Positions 17,454 through 26,757 of a DNA stretch of 64,000 bases are shown one piece after another. Position 1 is the first letter of the stretch, and the number at the start of each line of letters is the position of its first letter. The notes under the pieces are model-generated. The model ran no database searches. It worked only from the letters and a program-made list of their open reading frames with translations, and was not told where the DNA came from. A program made the position numbers and the translations under genes. The DNA comes from Bacteroidota bacterium (GTDB taxonomy: Bacteria; Bacteroidota; Bacteroidia; Bacteroidales; JACABE01), in assembly GCA_026391675.1 (NCBI GenBank), contig JAPLDQ010000006.1:1-64000 (forward strand), given 5' to 3'.

Positions 17454-19532
17454 TTAAAGATTTATTAAAATATCGATCAGTTTTATTCCGATAAATGGGG
17501 CAATAAGGCCACCCAATCCATAAATCAACAGATTGCGGCTAAGCGCAAGATTGGCAGATACCGGTTTATACCTGACCCCCTTTAATGCCAGAGGCACTAG
17601 CATTATAATGATGATTGCATTGAAAATAACAGCACTGAGAATTGCACTCTGTGGTGATGCAAGATTCATAATGTTTAATGCAGAAAGTGGACCAACAGCA
17701 TTTTTACCTGCATATAATGAAATAGCGATTGCAGGAATAATAGCGAAATATTTAGCCACATCATTGGCTATGCTGAAAGTTGTAAGTGCCCCCCTGGTCA
17801 TTAGCAATTGTTTTCCTACCTCCACAACTTCAATTAATTTGGTTGGGTTACTGTCCAGGTCAACCATGTTTCCAGCCTCCCTGGCAGCCTGAGTTCCTGT
17901 ATTCATGGCAATTCCTATATCAGCCTGAGCCAGTGCAGGAGCATCATTAGTTCCATCTCCAATCATTCCGACTAAATGGCCATTTTTTTGTTCATCACGG
18001 ATTCGTTGTAATTTATCTTCCGGTTTTGCTTCAGCCATAAAGTCATCTACACCGGCTTCTGCTGCAATAGCAGCGGCAGTTAATGCATTATCGCCGGTTA
18101 TCATTACAGTTCTGATTCCCATTTTACGTAATTCAGCAAACCGCTGTTTAATTCCACCCTTAACAATATCTTTAAGATGAATTACACCTAATACTTTATT
18201 GTCTTCTGCAACAACCAAAGGCGTTGCACCCTGACTGGCAAGCTTTCTTACAATATCCTGTATTATTTCAGGATAAAAACCATTATTGTTCTGAACAAAT
18301 GTACGGATTGCTTCAGCAGAACCTTTACGGATATTGTGCACTTTACCATCTTCGCTAATATAGTCAACACCACTCATTCTCGATTGTGCTGTAAAGGGAA
18401 TAAATGTTGCATTGAGCTGGTGGACTTCACGCCCACGAATGTTAAATTTTTCTTTTGCAAGGATAACTATTGATCTGCCTTCCGGAGTTTCGTCAGATAA
18501 TGATGAAAATTGAGCTGCATCTGCAAGCTCTTCAACAGAAATACCTTCACCCGGGAAAAAATCAGTTGCCATTCGGTTACCCAAAGTGATAGTACCTGTT
18601 TTGTCAAGTAAAAGCACATCAACATCTCCGGCAGCTTCAATGGCACGACCGCTGGTTGCTATTACGTTACGTTGAATAAGCCTGTCCATACCGCTAATGC
18701 CAATTGCACTCAGCAATCCGCCAATTGTAGTAGGAATAAGACAAACCAACAAGGCAATCAAAACAGGCAATGTTAAGTTATCAGACATTGGTAATCCTGA
18801 AGCATTCAGGCAATAGCCAAAAAATGCAGGTAAAGTTACTACTGCTAAAAGAAAAATAATGGATAAACCGGAAAGTAATATCGAAAGCGCAATTTCATTG
18901 GGTGTTTTCTGACGTTTAGCACCTTCAACCAAAGCAATCATACGATCAATAAATGTGTTTCCCTGTTCTGTGGTTATTCGGATCAATATTCTATCACTTA
19001 TAACTTTAGTTCCTCCGGTTACGGCTGATCGATCACCCCCACTCTCACGAATTACAGGTGCTGACTCACCTGTGATTGCCGATTCATCAACACTTGCAAT
19101 ACCTTCAATGACTTCACCGTCAGATGGGATGATATCTCCTGTTTCGCAAACTACGATATCACCTTTTTTAAGTTCTGTTGCAAAAATTAAAACTTCCTGT
19201 TTCCCGCTGATTTTACGTGCTTTTGTTTGAATACGGTTATTTCTTAAGCTTTCAGCCTGGGCTTTTCCTCTTCCTTCTGCTATAGCTTCTGAAAAATTGG
19301 CGAATAAAACTGTAAACCAAAGCCAGATAGCAATTTGAAGGTTAAATGATGAAAAATCAGCGTGAAATATTCCTATCAATACAATAATTGAAGTTAGGAC
19401 AGACCCGATAGCCACAATAAAAATGACAGGATTTTTTATCAGCAAAGTCGGCTTTAGCTTATATACGCTGTCCTTAGCCGCCTGTAACAAGATTTTTTTA
19501 TCAAATATGATTTTATTTTGTTTTGTAGTCAT
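17454..19532 (-). CDS. kdpB: potassium-transporting P-type ATPase KdpB
   Basis: KdpB is the catalytic P-type ATPase subunit that powers potassium uptake through KdpA. The protein has 692 residues. The phosphorylation motif [13 protein letters not shown] has its aspartate at residue 310. The actuator motif ITGES is followed by the Kdp-type [19 protein letters not shown]. The hinge [20 protein letters not shown] and the [18 protein letters not shown] loop are intact, so the pump should be active. Spacing to kdpA is 12 bp and to kdpC 11 bp. Confidence 0.97.
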   Translation of the reverse strand: MTTKQNKIIFDKKILLQAAKDSVYKLKPTLLIKNPVIFIVAIGSVLTSIIVLIGIFHADFSSFNLQIAIWLWFTVLFANFSEAIAEGRGKAQAESLRNNRIQTKARKISGKQEVLIFATELKKGDIVVCETGDIIPSDGEVIEGIASVDESAITGESAPVIRESGGDRSAVTGGTKVISDRILIRITTEQGNTFIDRMIALVEGAKRQKTPNEIALSILLSGLSIIFLLAVVTLPAFFGYCLNASGLPMSDNLTLPVLIALLVCLIPTTIGGLLSAIGISGMDRLIQRNVIATSGRAIEAAGDVDVLLLDKTGTITLGNRMATDFFPGEGISVEELADAAQFSSLSDETPEGRSIVILAKEKFNIRGREVHQLNATFIPFTAQSRMSGVDYISEDGKVHNIRKGSAEAIRTFVQNNNGFYPEIIQDIVRKLASQGATPLVVAEDNKVLGVIHLKDIVKGGIKQRFAELRKMGIRTVMITGDNALTAAAIAAEAGVDDFMAEAKPEDKLQRIRDEQKNGHLVGMIGDGTNDAPALAQADIGIAMNTGTQAAREAGNMVDLDSNPTKLIEVVEVGKQLLMTRGALTTFSIANDVAKYFAIIPAIAISLYAGKNAVGPLSALNIMNLASPQSAILSAVIFNAIIIIMLVPLALKGVRYKPVSANLALSRNLLIYGLGGLIAPFIGIKLIDILINL

Positions 19533-19544
19533 TTCATTAAGATT

Positions 19545-21236
19545 TTAAAAGATTATTCCGCTGTTCATTAATAAATGTTCAATAACCGGTCCAAACGATA
19601 ATGCAGGGAAATAAGTTAATCCACCAACAATCAGGATAACTCCGATCAATAAGCATATAAACAACCAATTATCAGTACGAAAAGTACCTGAAGACAGTGG
19701 TGTGATGTTCTTTTTTGCCAGGCTACCTGCAATTGCCAATACAGGGATTATAACTCCAAAACGTCCTATCAGCATAACAAAACCAAGTGAAAGATTATAA
19801 AACAATGTATTTGCATTTAATCCGGCAAAAGCACTGCCGTTATTTCCAGCTGCAGAAGTAAAAGCATATAGAATTTCTGAAAAGCCATGTGGTCCAGCAT
19901 TATTTAAACTGGAAAGTCCATAGCTGCTTACTGCAGCCCATGCAGTAAATATTAGTATTGCAAAACTTGTTACCAGATTTGCAAGGATTGCCATCTGCAC
20001 TTCAAATGCGCCTATCTTTTTCCCCATGTATTCAGGCGTTCGTCCAACCATTAAACCAGCAATAAAAACAGTAAGAATAATAAAAATTACCATACCATAT
20101 AATCCTGCTCCTACTCCACCGAAAATAATTTCGCCCAGCATCATATTTATCATACAAACCATTCCGGCAAGGGGGGTAAAACTGTCGTGCATAGCATTTA
20201 CAGCACCACAAGAAGCATCAGTGGTAACTACTGAGAATAAAACACTGCCTGAAACGCCAAAACGTGCTTCTTTACCTTCCATCATTGGAATATGTCCAAA
20301 AACCGGATTAGCCGAATATTCTGCATAAAGCGAAATACCTAAGCCGGTTATAAACAGAATGAACATTACAGTAAAAATTGTCCAACCCTGTCGTACTGAA
20401 CCAAGCATTTTACCATAGGTATAGGTTAACGCTGACGGTATTAGAAATATAGCAAATATTTGCAGAAAGTTACTGAAAGGTGTAGGATTTTCGTAAGGAT
20501 GAGCACTATTGGCATTAAAAAAGCCACCTCCGTTTGTACCAATTTGTTTAATGGCTATCTGAGATGCCGCAGGTCCCATTGGCAATACCTGTTGTGTCCC
20601 CTGTAATGTTTGAACAGTTTCATACGATTTAAAGTTCTGAACTACACCTTGCCCAACCAGAACAACTGAGAACAATATTGAAAGCGGTAACAATACATAT
20701 AAAGTTGATCTTGTAAGATCTGTCCAGAAATTACCAATTTTATCAGTTGTTTTACGTGATATACCACGTATTACGGCTAATATTACAGCAATACCTGTAA
20801 CAGCACTTACAAAGTTCTGAACGGTAAGACCAATTAACTGAATAAAATAACTCATCGTTGTTTCACCTGCATATCCCTGCCAATTGGTATTTGTAACAAA
20901 ACTTACAGCAGTATTAAAAGCCGAATGCCACGTAATATCGGCAAGATGTTGAGGATTCAGCGGTAAATAGGATTGAAAAGTCTGCAGCAGAAACAGGAAA
21001 ACAATTCCAATCAGGTTAAATATCAGTAAATTGACTGCATACTTTTTCCAATTCGTTTCTTCATCGGGATTAACTTTAATAAATTTATAGGTCAACCTTT
21101 CCAGCCAGCCAAAAATCTTTAACATAAAGTGTTTATTGCCTGTGAACACTTTATTCATATAACTTCCTAATAACGGAGTTAGACCAATGAGTAAAATGAT
21201 GAATAATATTATTTGAAAAATATCTATTGTTTTCAT
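19545..21236 (-). CDS. kdpA: potassium-transporting ATPase subunit KdpA
   Basis: KdpA is the potassium-binding, channel-like subunit of KdpFABC. The protein has 563 residues and about ten helices. The selectivity segment QIGTNGGGFFNANSAHPYEN is diagnostic, and other repeats of the pore architecture are visible, for example SFVTNTNWQGYAGE and FTSAAGNNGSAFAGL. The start codon is 2 bp after the stop of an upstream 53-residue membrane protein gene, which suggests translational coupling. Confidence 0.97.
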   Translation of the reverse strand: MKTIDIFQIILFIILLIGLTPLLGSYMNKVFTGNKHFMLKIFGWLERLTYKFIKVNPDEETNWKKYAVNLLIFNLIGIVFLFLLQTFQSYLPLNPQHLADITWHSAFNTAVSFVTNTNWQGYAGETTMSYFIQLIGLTVQNFVSAVTGIAVILAVIRGISRKTTDKIGNFWTDLTRSTLYVLLPLSILFSVVLVGQGVVQNFKSYETVQTLQGTQQVLPMGPAASQIAIKQIGTNGGGFFNANSAHPYENPTPFSNFLQIFAIFLIPSALTYTYGKMLGSVRQGWTIFTVMFILFITGLGISLYAEYSANPVFGHIPMMEGKEARFGVSGSVLFSVVTTDASCGAVNAMHDSFTPLAGMVCMINMMLGEIIFGGVGAGLYGMVIFIILTVFIAGLMVGRTPEYMGKKIGAFEVQMAILANLVTSFAILIFTAWAAVSSYGLSSLNNAGPHGFSEILYAFTSAAGNNGSAFAGLNANTLFYNLSLGFVMLIGRFGVIIPVLAIAGSLAKKNITPLSSGTFRTDNWLFICLLIGVILIVGGLTYFPALSFGPVIEHLLMNSGIIF

Positions 21237-21238
21237 AG

Positions 21239-21400
21239 TTAATGCTTTAAGTATGTATCTTTATTAGTGCCTGAATTCTGATCCGTTTTACTGTACGCAG
21301 ACCATTTCTCTAAATTAAGAAGATGTCCGATTAACCATCCTAAACTTAAAAAAAAGATTAATCCACCAAAAAACTCACTTAATTTGATAAAAGTTTCCAT
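21239..21400 (-). CDS. 53-residue single-span membrane protein in the kdp operon
   Basis: A short ORF between kdpF and kdpA reads ATG at 21400 to TAA at 21239. Its product begins METFIKLSEFFGG. One hydrophobic helix covers about residues 10-29 (FFGGLIFFLSLGWLIGHLL), and the rest is a polar, Lys/Asn/Thr-rich tail. It is 11 bp after kdpF and 2 bp before kdpA, so it is tightly packed in the operon. I know of no standard Kdp subunit of this kind besides KdpF. It could be an accessory or regulatory micro-subunit. The assignment rests on position, spacing and the membrane helix. Confidence 0.6.
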   Translation of the reverse strand: METFIKLSEFFGGLIFFLSLGWLIGHLLNLEKWSAYSKTDQNSGTNKDTYLKH

Positions 21401-21411
21401 CTTATTAATTA

Positions 21412-21549
21412 TTAAAATTTTTCAGGTTTAATTAATGAGTATATTAAATATATGATTATAAACAGCGCTATAACAGCACCTATTATATATGCAGTTGAAT
21501 TATCCGGCAATATTGGATTGGTCTTTACCAGTAAAATTATTGTTTTCAT
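21412..21549 (-). CDS. kdpF: KdpF small subunit
   Basis: A 45-codon ORF starts with MKTIILLVKTNPILPDNS and ends in a KdpF-like helix, AYIIGAVIALFIIIYLIYSL, followed by IKPEKF. The end matches the KdpF pattern of one helix closing with YLxxxLxxPExF, as in E. coli KdpF ending LVYALINAEAF. KdpF stabilises the KdpABC complex in the membrane and behaves like a lipid-like peptide. It is the first gene of the operon. The upstream leader has a conserved element ending 26 nt before this start codon. The N-terminal extension of about 18 residues is longer than in E. coli. Confidence 0.85.
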   Translation of the reverse strand: MKTIILLVKTNPILPDNSTAYIIGAVIALFIIIYLIYSLIKPEKF

Positions 21550-21575
21550 GTGTTATTATTTTTATTTTTAAAAAG

Positions 21576-21640
21576 GTCACATGGAATACGCCATAATATC
21601 ATTCTCGGTTTGTTTGAATTTTATTCTAATGGCTATTTCA
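21576..21640 (-). promoter_or_regulatory. conserved leader element, kdp copy
   Basis: This 65-nt element lies in the probable 5' leader of kdpF, 26 nt from its start codon, and is nearly repeated at 29667-29733. On the minus strand GCCAT (21633-21629) pairs with ATGGC (21594-21590). The flanking AATA/TATT pairs extend the stem past a bulged G. Inside the hairpin, AATA/TATT and ATTC/GAAT form upper helices separated by an AA/GA internal loop. The 3' part contains CATGTG (21583-21578), complementary to CACATG over the kdpF start. An 18-nt mini-ORF, MAYSM-stop, spans 21594-21577. Structure was read by eye. Confidence 0.65.
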
Positions 21641-21661
21641 TATCATATTTTTTTAACGATA

Positions 21662-21669
21662 CAAAAATA
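21662..21669 (-). promoter_or_regulatory. -7 element for the kdp operon
   Basis: The minus strand reads TATTTTTG, an exact TAnnTTTG match. It would start transcription near 21655 and give a leader of about 105 nt that contains the whole conserved element. No clear -33 TTTG was found. Confidence 0.5.
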
Positions 21670-21729
21670 CATCAGGAGTTATCAGGGTTTTATAAGATTA
21701 TTATTGAGGATTATAAAAATTTTATCAAG

Positions 21730-21770
21730 AAAAAAGCCACCTTGGTCTGTTAAAACCTGGTGGCTTTTTT
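21730..21770. terminator. bidirectional rho-independent terminator
   Basis: AAAAAAGCCACC pairs perfectly with GGTGGCTTTTTT (12 bp) around a 17-nt loop. On the minus strand it ends the transcript of the small membrane protein at 21886-22335 and insulates the kdp promoter. The rest of the 21550-21885 gap holds the kdp promoter and leader and nothing else that I recognise. Confidence 0.85.
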
Positions 21771-21885
21771 ATCAGATATTACTGTAATAAAACAGATTTT
21801 ATCTGGTTTGAAGCAGATAAGATAGCAAGCTTTGCTGTTTTGTAAGCTTACTTTAATAAATTTTACTCGATGATAAAATATGATA

Positions 21886-22335
21886 CTACATAATTGAAGC
21901 ACCAATCACAGCTGCTAAAATTACAATTGCATAGATAGCAAGTACCACAATCATCATAATTCCAACAAATCTATAATGAGATTTAAGGTTTTTAAATCCT
22001 GCAGCAAATAAAACCTGATTATTGGTATTCAGCGCATTCTTTAAATGTTTTGCAGCATTAAATAAATAATAAGCAGGAAAAAAGTACAAAATAGCTATAA
22101 TTAAATAAACCAATCCAACTGCAGCTGCACCAAAAGCGCCAAGCTGGCTAAAAGAACCGATACTGCTTCCTGCTATCATCATAAATAAAGAGAAAATTAC
22201 TATCAAACCAATAACTACAAATACAAGTATTGCAAGAAACTTCGCCCATTTAGCAGTTTCATACAAATAAGATTTAATTTCGTTATCAATTGAAATTTCA
22301 TCGTTTAATGATACATTTTCATCTAAAATTTCCAT
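21886..22335 (-). CDS. small polytopic membrane protein (DUF5362-like)
   Basis: The 149-residue product has an acidic N-terminus, then helices near 33-57, 69-93 and 123-148. The sequence between helices 2 and 3 (LFNAAKHLKNALNTNNQVLFAAGFKNLKSHYRFVG, cut in parts: KHLKNALNT and FKNLKSHYRFVG) resembles a Bacteroidota family annotated DUF5362. The function is unknown. It follows the glycogen synthase-phosphorylase gene by 57 bp on the same strand and ends at a strong terminator, so it may be the last gene of the glucan operon. Confidence 0.65.
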   Translation of the reverse strand: MEILDENVSLNDEISIDNEIKSYLYETAKWAKFLAILVFVVIGLIVIFSLFMMIAGSSIGSFSQLGAFGAAAVGLVYLIIAILYFFPAYYLFNAAKHLKNALNTNNQVLFAAGFKNLKSHYRFVGIMMIVVLAIYAIVILAAVIGASIM

Positions 22336-22392
22336 AATCTAATTTTTTTTAAAATTAATACTTAATTTAATAATAATATAATTATCTATTTA

Positions 22393-25300
22393 TTATATCC
22401 ATCGTACCAATGCAAAATCCTGCCTGTGTGGTAATTCCTCATGCTTAGGATACATCCTGAAAGCATAATCATAAACACCGGCTGTATTTGCAGGAATATC
22501 GCAATTAAAAATCAATATATTGTTGGCTGCTTTTTCAACTTTCATTTCATAAACAAACAAAGGTTGTTTTACTTCATCATTTTCTTTTTGTCCGAACAAT
22601 ACTTCCATTCCTAAATCAATACCTGACAGCTCATTTAGACTGATTTTAATTTCTGCTTTAAAGTTTTCACCTAAAACCAAGGGAGCCTGATTTGAATCCG
22701 GTAAATTAACTGACAGAATTTCAATACTATCCCAGCCCCTGCTTACCTTACGTTTCCATTTTGAAATTCTACGGGCTAATAAATAATTCTCAGCCTGAAG
22801 AGAAATGGTTCTGTTGATTAATTTATTGTAATATTTATTAAAATAGTCATCCAACTGACGTTTCATCGTAAAATGAGGTGCAATTTTGGCAATTGTATTT
22901 TTAACAATTGAAATCCATTTTTCGGGAAGATCTGCATTATTTTTATCATAATATGCAGGAATTATCTCATCTTCAAACATACTGTATATTGTTTCAGCAT
23001 CCAGTTCATTCTGGAAGTCCTGATTTTCGTATGTTTGTTCTTCTTTTAAGGCCCAGCCTGCATTCTGGGTAAAGCCTTCGGCCCACCAACCATCCAATAC
23101 GCTGAAATTTACAACACCATTCATAATGGCTTTTTCTCCGCTGGTACCGGATGCTTCAAGCGGACGTGTCGGTGTATTTAACCAGATATCCACACCTCTG
23201 ATCAGATATTTTGCCAATTCAATATCATAATTCTCAACAAAAGTTATTTTACCAATAAACTCAGCCTGCTTTGATATTTCCATAATCCGTTTAATCAAAT
23301 CCTGACCGGCTTTATCATTTGGATGAGCTTTACCTGCAAATACAAACTGCACAGGCTTTTCAGCATTATTAACCAGTTTTGAAAGTCTTTCGAGGTTTGA
23401 AAATAACAAATGAGCTCTTTTATATGTAGCAAATCTACGGGCAAAGCCAATGGTTAGTGCATTTGGATTAAATGCATCCATCAGTTTGAAAATCAGTTTA
23501 GGATTTTCGTTACGTTTGGTCATTTCATCCGTTAAACGGAAGTGCAAATAATCAATTAATTGTTTTTTCTGCTTTAAGCGGGTATTCCAGATTATATCGT
23601 CAGGAACATCCAATATTTTTTCCCAATATTCTGGATTAGACTGATCATTTAAATACTCACATCCAAAAGATTGTGAATATAACTTTTGCCATGATTTTGA
23701 AGCCCATGTTGGTAAATGCACACCATTGGTAACATAGCCAACATGTATTTCGCTTGGGAAATAACCAGGATAAAGCTTACAGAACATTTCCTGTGAAACA
23801 CTGCCATGTATCCGGCTTACACCATTTACTTCCTGCGAAAGTTTGAAAGCCAGCACACTCATCGAAAATTTTTCGTTTACATCATTTTCAACAAAACGAC
23901 CTAAATTCATAAATTGTTCCCAGCTAATATTCAACTGTTCAGCAAAATATGGCATATAAACACGCATTAAATCTTCACTAAAGGTATCGTGTCCTGCAGG
24001 AACCGGAGTATGGGTAGTAAATAAAGTAGAAGAGCGAACCACTTCAACTGCTTCCTCAAAAGCCAGCTTATCATTTTGTATAAATTTCAACAGGCGTTCA
24101 ATTGTTATAAACGCAGCATGACCTTCATTGCAGTGATAGATAGTTGGTGTTAATCCCAAAATATCCAGCATCTGAATTCCGCCAATACCTAATAATAGTT
24201 CCTGTTTTAAACGGTTTTCCCAGTCACCGCCATACAAACGGTGGGTTACAGAGCGATCAGCTTCAGAATTATCTTCAATATCAGTATCCAACAAATACAA
24301 TGGAATCCTGCCTACATCCACACGCCATACTTTTGCATACAATATCCTGCCCGGTAAACCAAAACTTATTTTTACCCAATCACCATTTTCATTTCTTACA
24401 GGAATCAAAGGTAAATGTGTAAATTTCTGAGGGGTATAATTGGCAATCTGGTCGCCTGAAATAGATATATTTTGCTGGAAATAACCATATCTGTATAGTA
24501 AACCAATGCCTACCATGTTTACATTGCAGTCACTGGCTTCTTTTAAGTAATCACCTGCCAGCATTCCCAATCCACCTGAAAATATTTTCAGGGTATCGTG
24601 TAAACCATACTCCATGCTGAAATAAGCAATCTGTTCTTTTGGTTTCTCATTGGTTTTTGACATATATGCATCAAACAGGGCTGTTACAGTTGAAAGTTTT
24701 TCCAGAAAAGCAGTGTTATGCTCCAATTCAACCAACGCATCCATTGAAAGTGATTCAATGAGTGCAATCGGATTGTATTTAAGCGAAACCCAGCGTTTCT
24801 CGTCTATCATCTCAAATAGCTCAGAAGCCTCATAATTCCAGGTCCACCATAAGTTTTTTGTCAACCGCTGCAAACATTCCAGGTTTTTAGGAATGCTTGG
24901 CTTTATTAAAATTTTCTTCCATTCAGGTTTTGGTAATCTTGCTTTCTGGACTGAATGTGTAAATTCCTTATTTTTCTTTGCTATAAATAAATCAGAACGG
25001 CTTAATGCATTGGTAACAGCCAAACTATAAGTATTATAATAATATGTAATTAAGTTCTTCCACAACGTGGATCTTGAAATTTCATACGACTGCTTTCTGA
25101 TTTCATTCATGCTTTCCTGCGACTTTAAAGAACAGCTGAAAATGGTATTGTTAATTTGCTCAACAACATCTGCATCGTTATCATCTCTCCGGTCGATTAC
25201 ATTTATGCACGACTTGCTGAAATCGTTTTCAGTTTTTATCCATAAACCAAATCCGGCAAGGCATGTAGTAATAGTTGGAATATGAAAAGCAAGACTTTCC

Positions 25301-26637
25301 ATGGGTGTATATCCCCATGGTTCATAATAAGAAGGAAAAACTGACCCATCAAAACCTATCAGAAAATCATAATATTCCAGATTAAAAATACCATCGTTAC
25401 CATTGAGATAAGATGGAACAAAGAATATTTTAACTTTATCCTGAGGGGAATTATATAATCCATTTTTATAAATCTGCTGTAAAACAGGATCTTTTTCGGC
25501 TTCATACAATCGATGGGTAAGGTATTTGTTGCTGATTGGATTATTAAAATCAGGATTTTCAAGTCTTTCAAGGAGTTCATGACTCAAGCCTGCCTGATGT
25601 GCAGGAACAGCAATAACGGCAATTACATCTCTCTCTAAATCATTTCGTTTATTAAGTTCACCCATGGCATCGATGAATAAATCTATGCCTTTGTTTTTAA
25701 ATTCATACCTTCCTGAATTGATAATCAACATACTATCTTCCTTTAACTTTTGGTTGGTTAAGGAACTAAAAACATTTAAAATTTTTTTTCGTGCTGCTGA
25801 ACGCTTCACATCAAAAAGTTCAGGAGTCGGGACAAAAGAATCTTCAAAGCCATTAGGTGTAACAAAATCAACTGCTTTACCAAAAAATTGCTTGCATTCG
25901 TTATTAGTAATCTCACTTACTGTAGTAAAACCATCCGCTTCAATAGCCGATAATTTCTCCAGTGAATATTTTGAAACCACGCCAAATTCTTTTGAAATAA
26001 TTTCAGGATTATACGTAGTTAAATTATTGTATAACGGCAAACCGTTTCCTGCAATACAACGGCCGAGGACAGTAGCATGAGTTGTAAAAACTGTTCCAAC
26101 CTGTGGCACAAATTTCTTTAAATATAAAATTCCTGTACCCGTCATCCATTCATGAAAATGAGCAATTATTTTATCATTTGCCGATAAATTATATTCATAG
26201 AAGCTTTCTATTGTTTTGGCAGCAGCATAGCCAAATAAAGCAGGTTCAATATAATCCCATTGACCCGAAATAGAGTCAAGTTTATAATTTTCCCAAAAAG
26301 CTGCAAATATTTTATCCTTATCAGCAAAATAATGTGTAAAATCAACTAAAATTGTGATTGGATTTCCTGCAATATTCCATCTTCCTATTCTTAATCTTAA
26401 GCCATTTTCCTCAGCTTCTTCGCGCCATGATCTGTAAAGAAATTTATCCTCAGTAAACTCTGGATTGGGTGTATTTCCCATCCATATATCCGGCCCTATA
26501 ACAATATAATTATCATTAAAATCATTGACTACACTTAGTGCTTTGGTTGATAATACGGTATAAATCCCTCCTACTTTGTTACATACTTCCCAACTTGTTT
26601 CAAATATATAATCCGGCTTAATCATTTGTTCTGTCAT
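22393..26637 (-). CDS. glycogen synthase (GT3) - alpha-glucan phosphorylase (GT35) fusion
   Basis: This 1414-residue protein joins two opposing glucan enzymes. Residues about 8-570 look like a eukaryote-type glycogen synthase (GT3): ETSWEVCNKVGGIYTVLSTK, AHFHEWMTGTG, FTTHATVLGR, GRYEFKNKGIDLFI and FPSYYEPWGYTPMES. Residues about 590 on are a TIGR02094-type alpha-glucan phosphorylase: NLWWTWNYEASELF, AYFSMEYGLHDTLKIFSGGL, HCNEGHAAF, VTNGVHLPTW, and the PLP-binding lysine K1169 in EASGTSGEKAIMNG. The synthase uses a nucleotide sugar, and the phosphorylase releases glucose 1-phosphate. Both active-site regions look intact. It lies downstream of GH57, with a palindromic hairpin in the gap. Confidence 0.92.
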   Translation of the reverse strand: MTEQMIKPDYIFETSWEVCNKVGGIYTVLSTKALSVVNDFNDNYIVIGPDIWMGNTPNPEFTEDKFLYRSWREEAEENGLRLRIGRWNIAGNPITILVDFTHYFADKDKIFAAFWENYKLDSISGQWDYIEPALFGYAAAKTIESFYEYNLSANDKIIAHFHEWMTGTGILYLKKFVPQVGTVFTTHATVLGRCIAGNGLPLYNNLTTYNPEIISKEFGVVSKYSLEKLSAIEADGFTTVSEITNNECKQFFGKAVDFVTPNGFEDSFVPTPELFDVKRSAARKKILNVFSSLTNQKLKEDSMLIINSGRYEFKNKGIDLFIDAMGELNKRNDLERDVIAVIAVPAHQAGLSHELLERLENPDFNNPISNKYLTHRLYEAEKDPVLQQIYKNGLYNSPQDKVKIFFVPSYLNGNDGIFNLEYYDFLIGFDGSVFPSYYEPWGYTPMESLAFHIPTITTCLAGFGLWIKTENDFSKSCINVIDRRDDNDADVVEQINNTIFSCSLKSQESMNEIRKQSYEISRSTLWKNLITYYYNTYSLAVTNALSRSDLFIAKKNKEFTHSVQKARLPKPEWKKILIKPSIPKNLECLQRLTKNLWWTWNYEASELFEMIDEKRWVSLKYNPIALIESLSMDALVELEHNTAFLEKLSTVTALFDAYMSKTNEKPKEQIAYFSMEYGLHDTLKIFSGGLGMLAGDYLKEASDCNVNMVGIGLLYRYGYFQQNISISGDQIANYTPQKFTHLPLIPVRNENGDWVKISFGLPGRILYAKVWRVDVGRIPLYLLDTDIEDNSEADRSVTHRLYGGDWENRLKQELLLGIGGIQMLDILGLTPTIYHCNEGHAAFITIERLLKFIQNDKLAFEEAVEVVRSSTLFTTHTPVPAGHDTFSEDLMRVYMPYFAEQLNISWEQFMNLGRFVENDVNEKFSMSVLAFKLSQEVNGVSRIHGSVSQEMFCKLYPGYFPSEIHVGYVTNGVHLPTWASKSWQKLYSQSFGCEYLNDQSNPEYWEKILDVPDDIIWNTRLKQKKQLIDYLHFRLTDEMTKRNENPKLIFKLMDAFNPNALTIGFARRFATYKRAHLLFSNLERLSKLVNNAEKPVQFVFAGKAHPNDKAGQDLIKRIMEISKQAEFIGKITFVENYDIELAKYLIRGVDIWLNTPTRPLEASGTSGEKAIMNGVVNFSVLDGWWAEGFTQNAGWALKEEQTYENQDFQNELDAETIYSMFEDEIIPAYYDKNNADLPEKWISIVKNTIAKIAPHFTMKRQLDDYFNKYYNKLINRTISLQAENYLLARRISKWKRKVSRGWDSIEILSVNLPDSNQAPLVLGENFKAEIKISLNELSGIDLGMEVLFGQKENDEVKQPLFVYEMKVEKAANNILIFNCDIPANTAGVYDYAFRMYPKHEELPHRQDFALVRWI

Positions 26638-26693
26638 ATAAAATCTTTCTCTTATGTATTTTAAATTAATATTATTACTGACAAATCGATAAT

Positions 26694-26724
26694 AAACCTG
26701 TCAGATTAATAATCTGACAGGTTT
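26694..26724. terminator. perfect 15-bp palindromic hairpin
   Basis: AAACCTGTCAGATTA and TAATCTGACAGGTTT are exact reverse complements around one base. It lies between the GH57 and glycogen synthase-phosphorylase genes. T- and A-rich ends allow it to terminate or attenuate in either direction. The CCTGTCAG core may also be a dispersed intergenic repeat. Confidence 0.6.
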
Positions 26725-26757
26725 CGATTTATGTTATTTTGTTTAAAAATTATTTAT

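Noticed and set aside
21576-21640. Known ydaO-type (c-di-AMP) riboswitch
   Set aside because: The gene context is similar, but the conserved G-rich ydaO sequences are absent and the fold is a single hairpin.
21550-21787. Two plus-strand ORFs of 67-68 codons
   Set aside because: They run through the minus-strand kdp leader and the terminator hairpin, and their sequence is explained by those elements.
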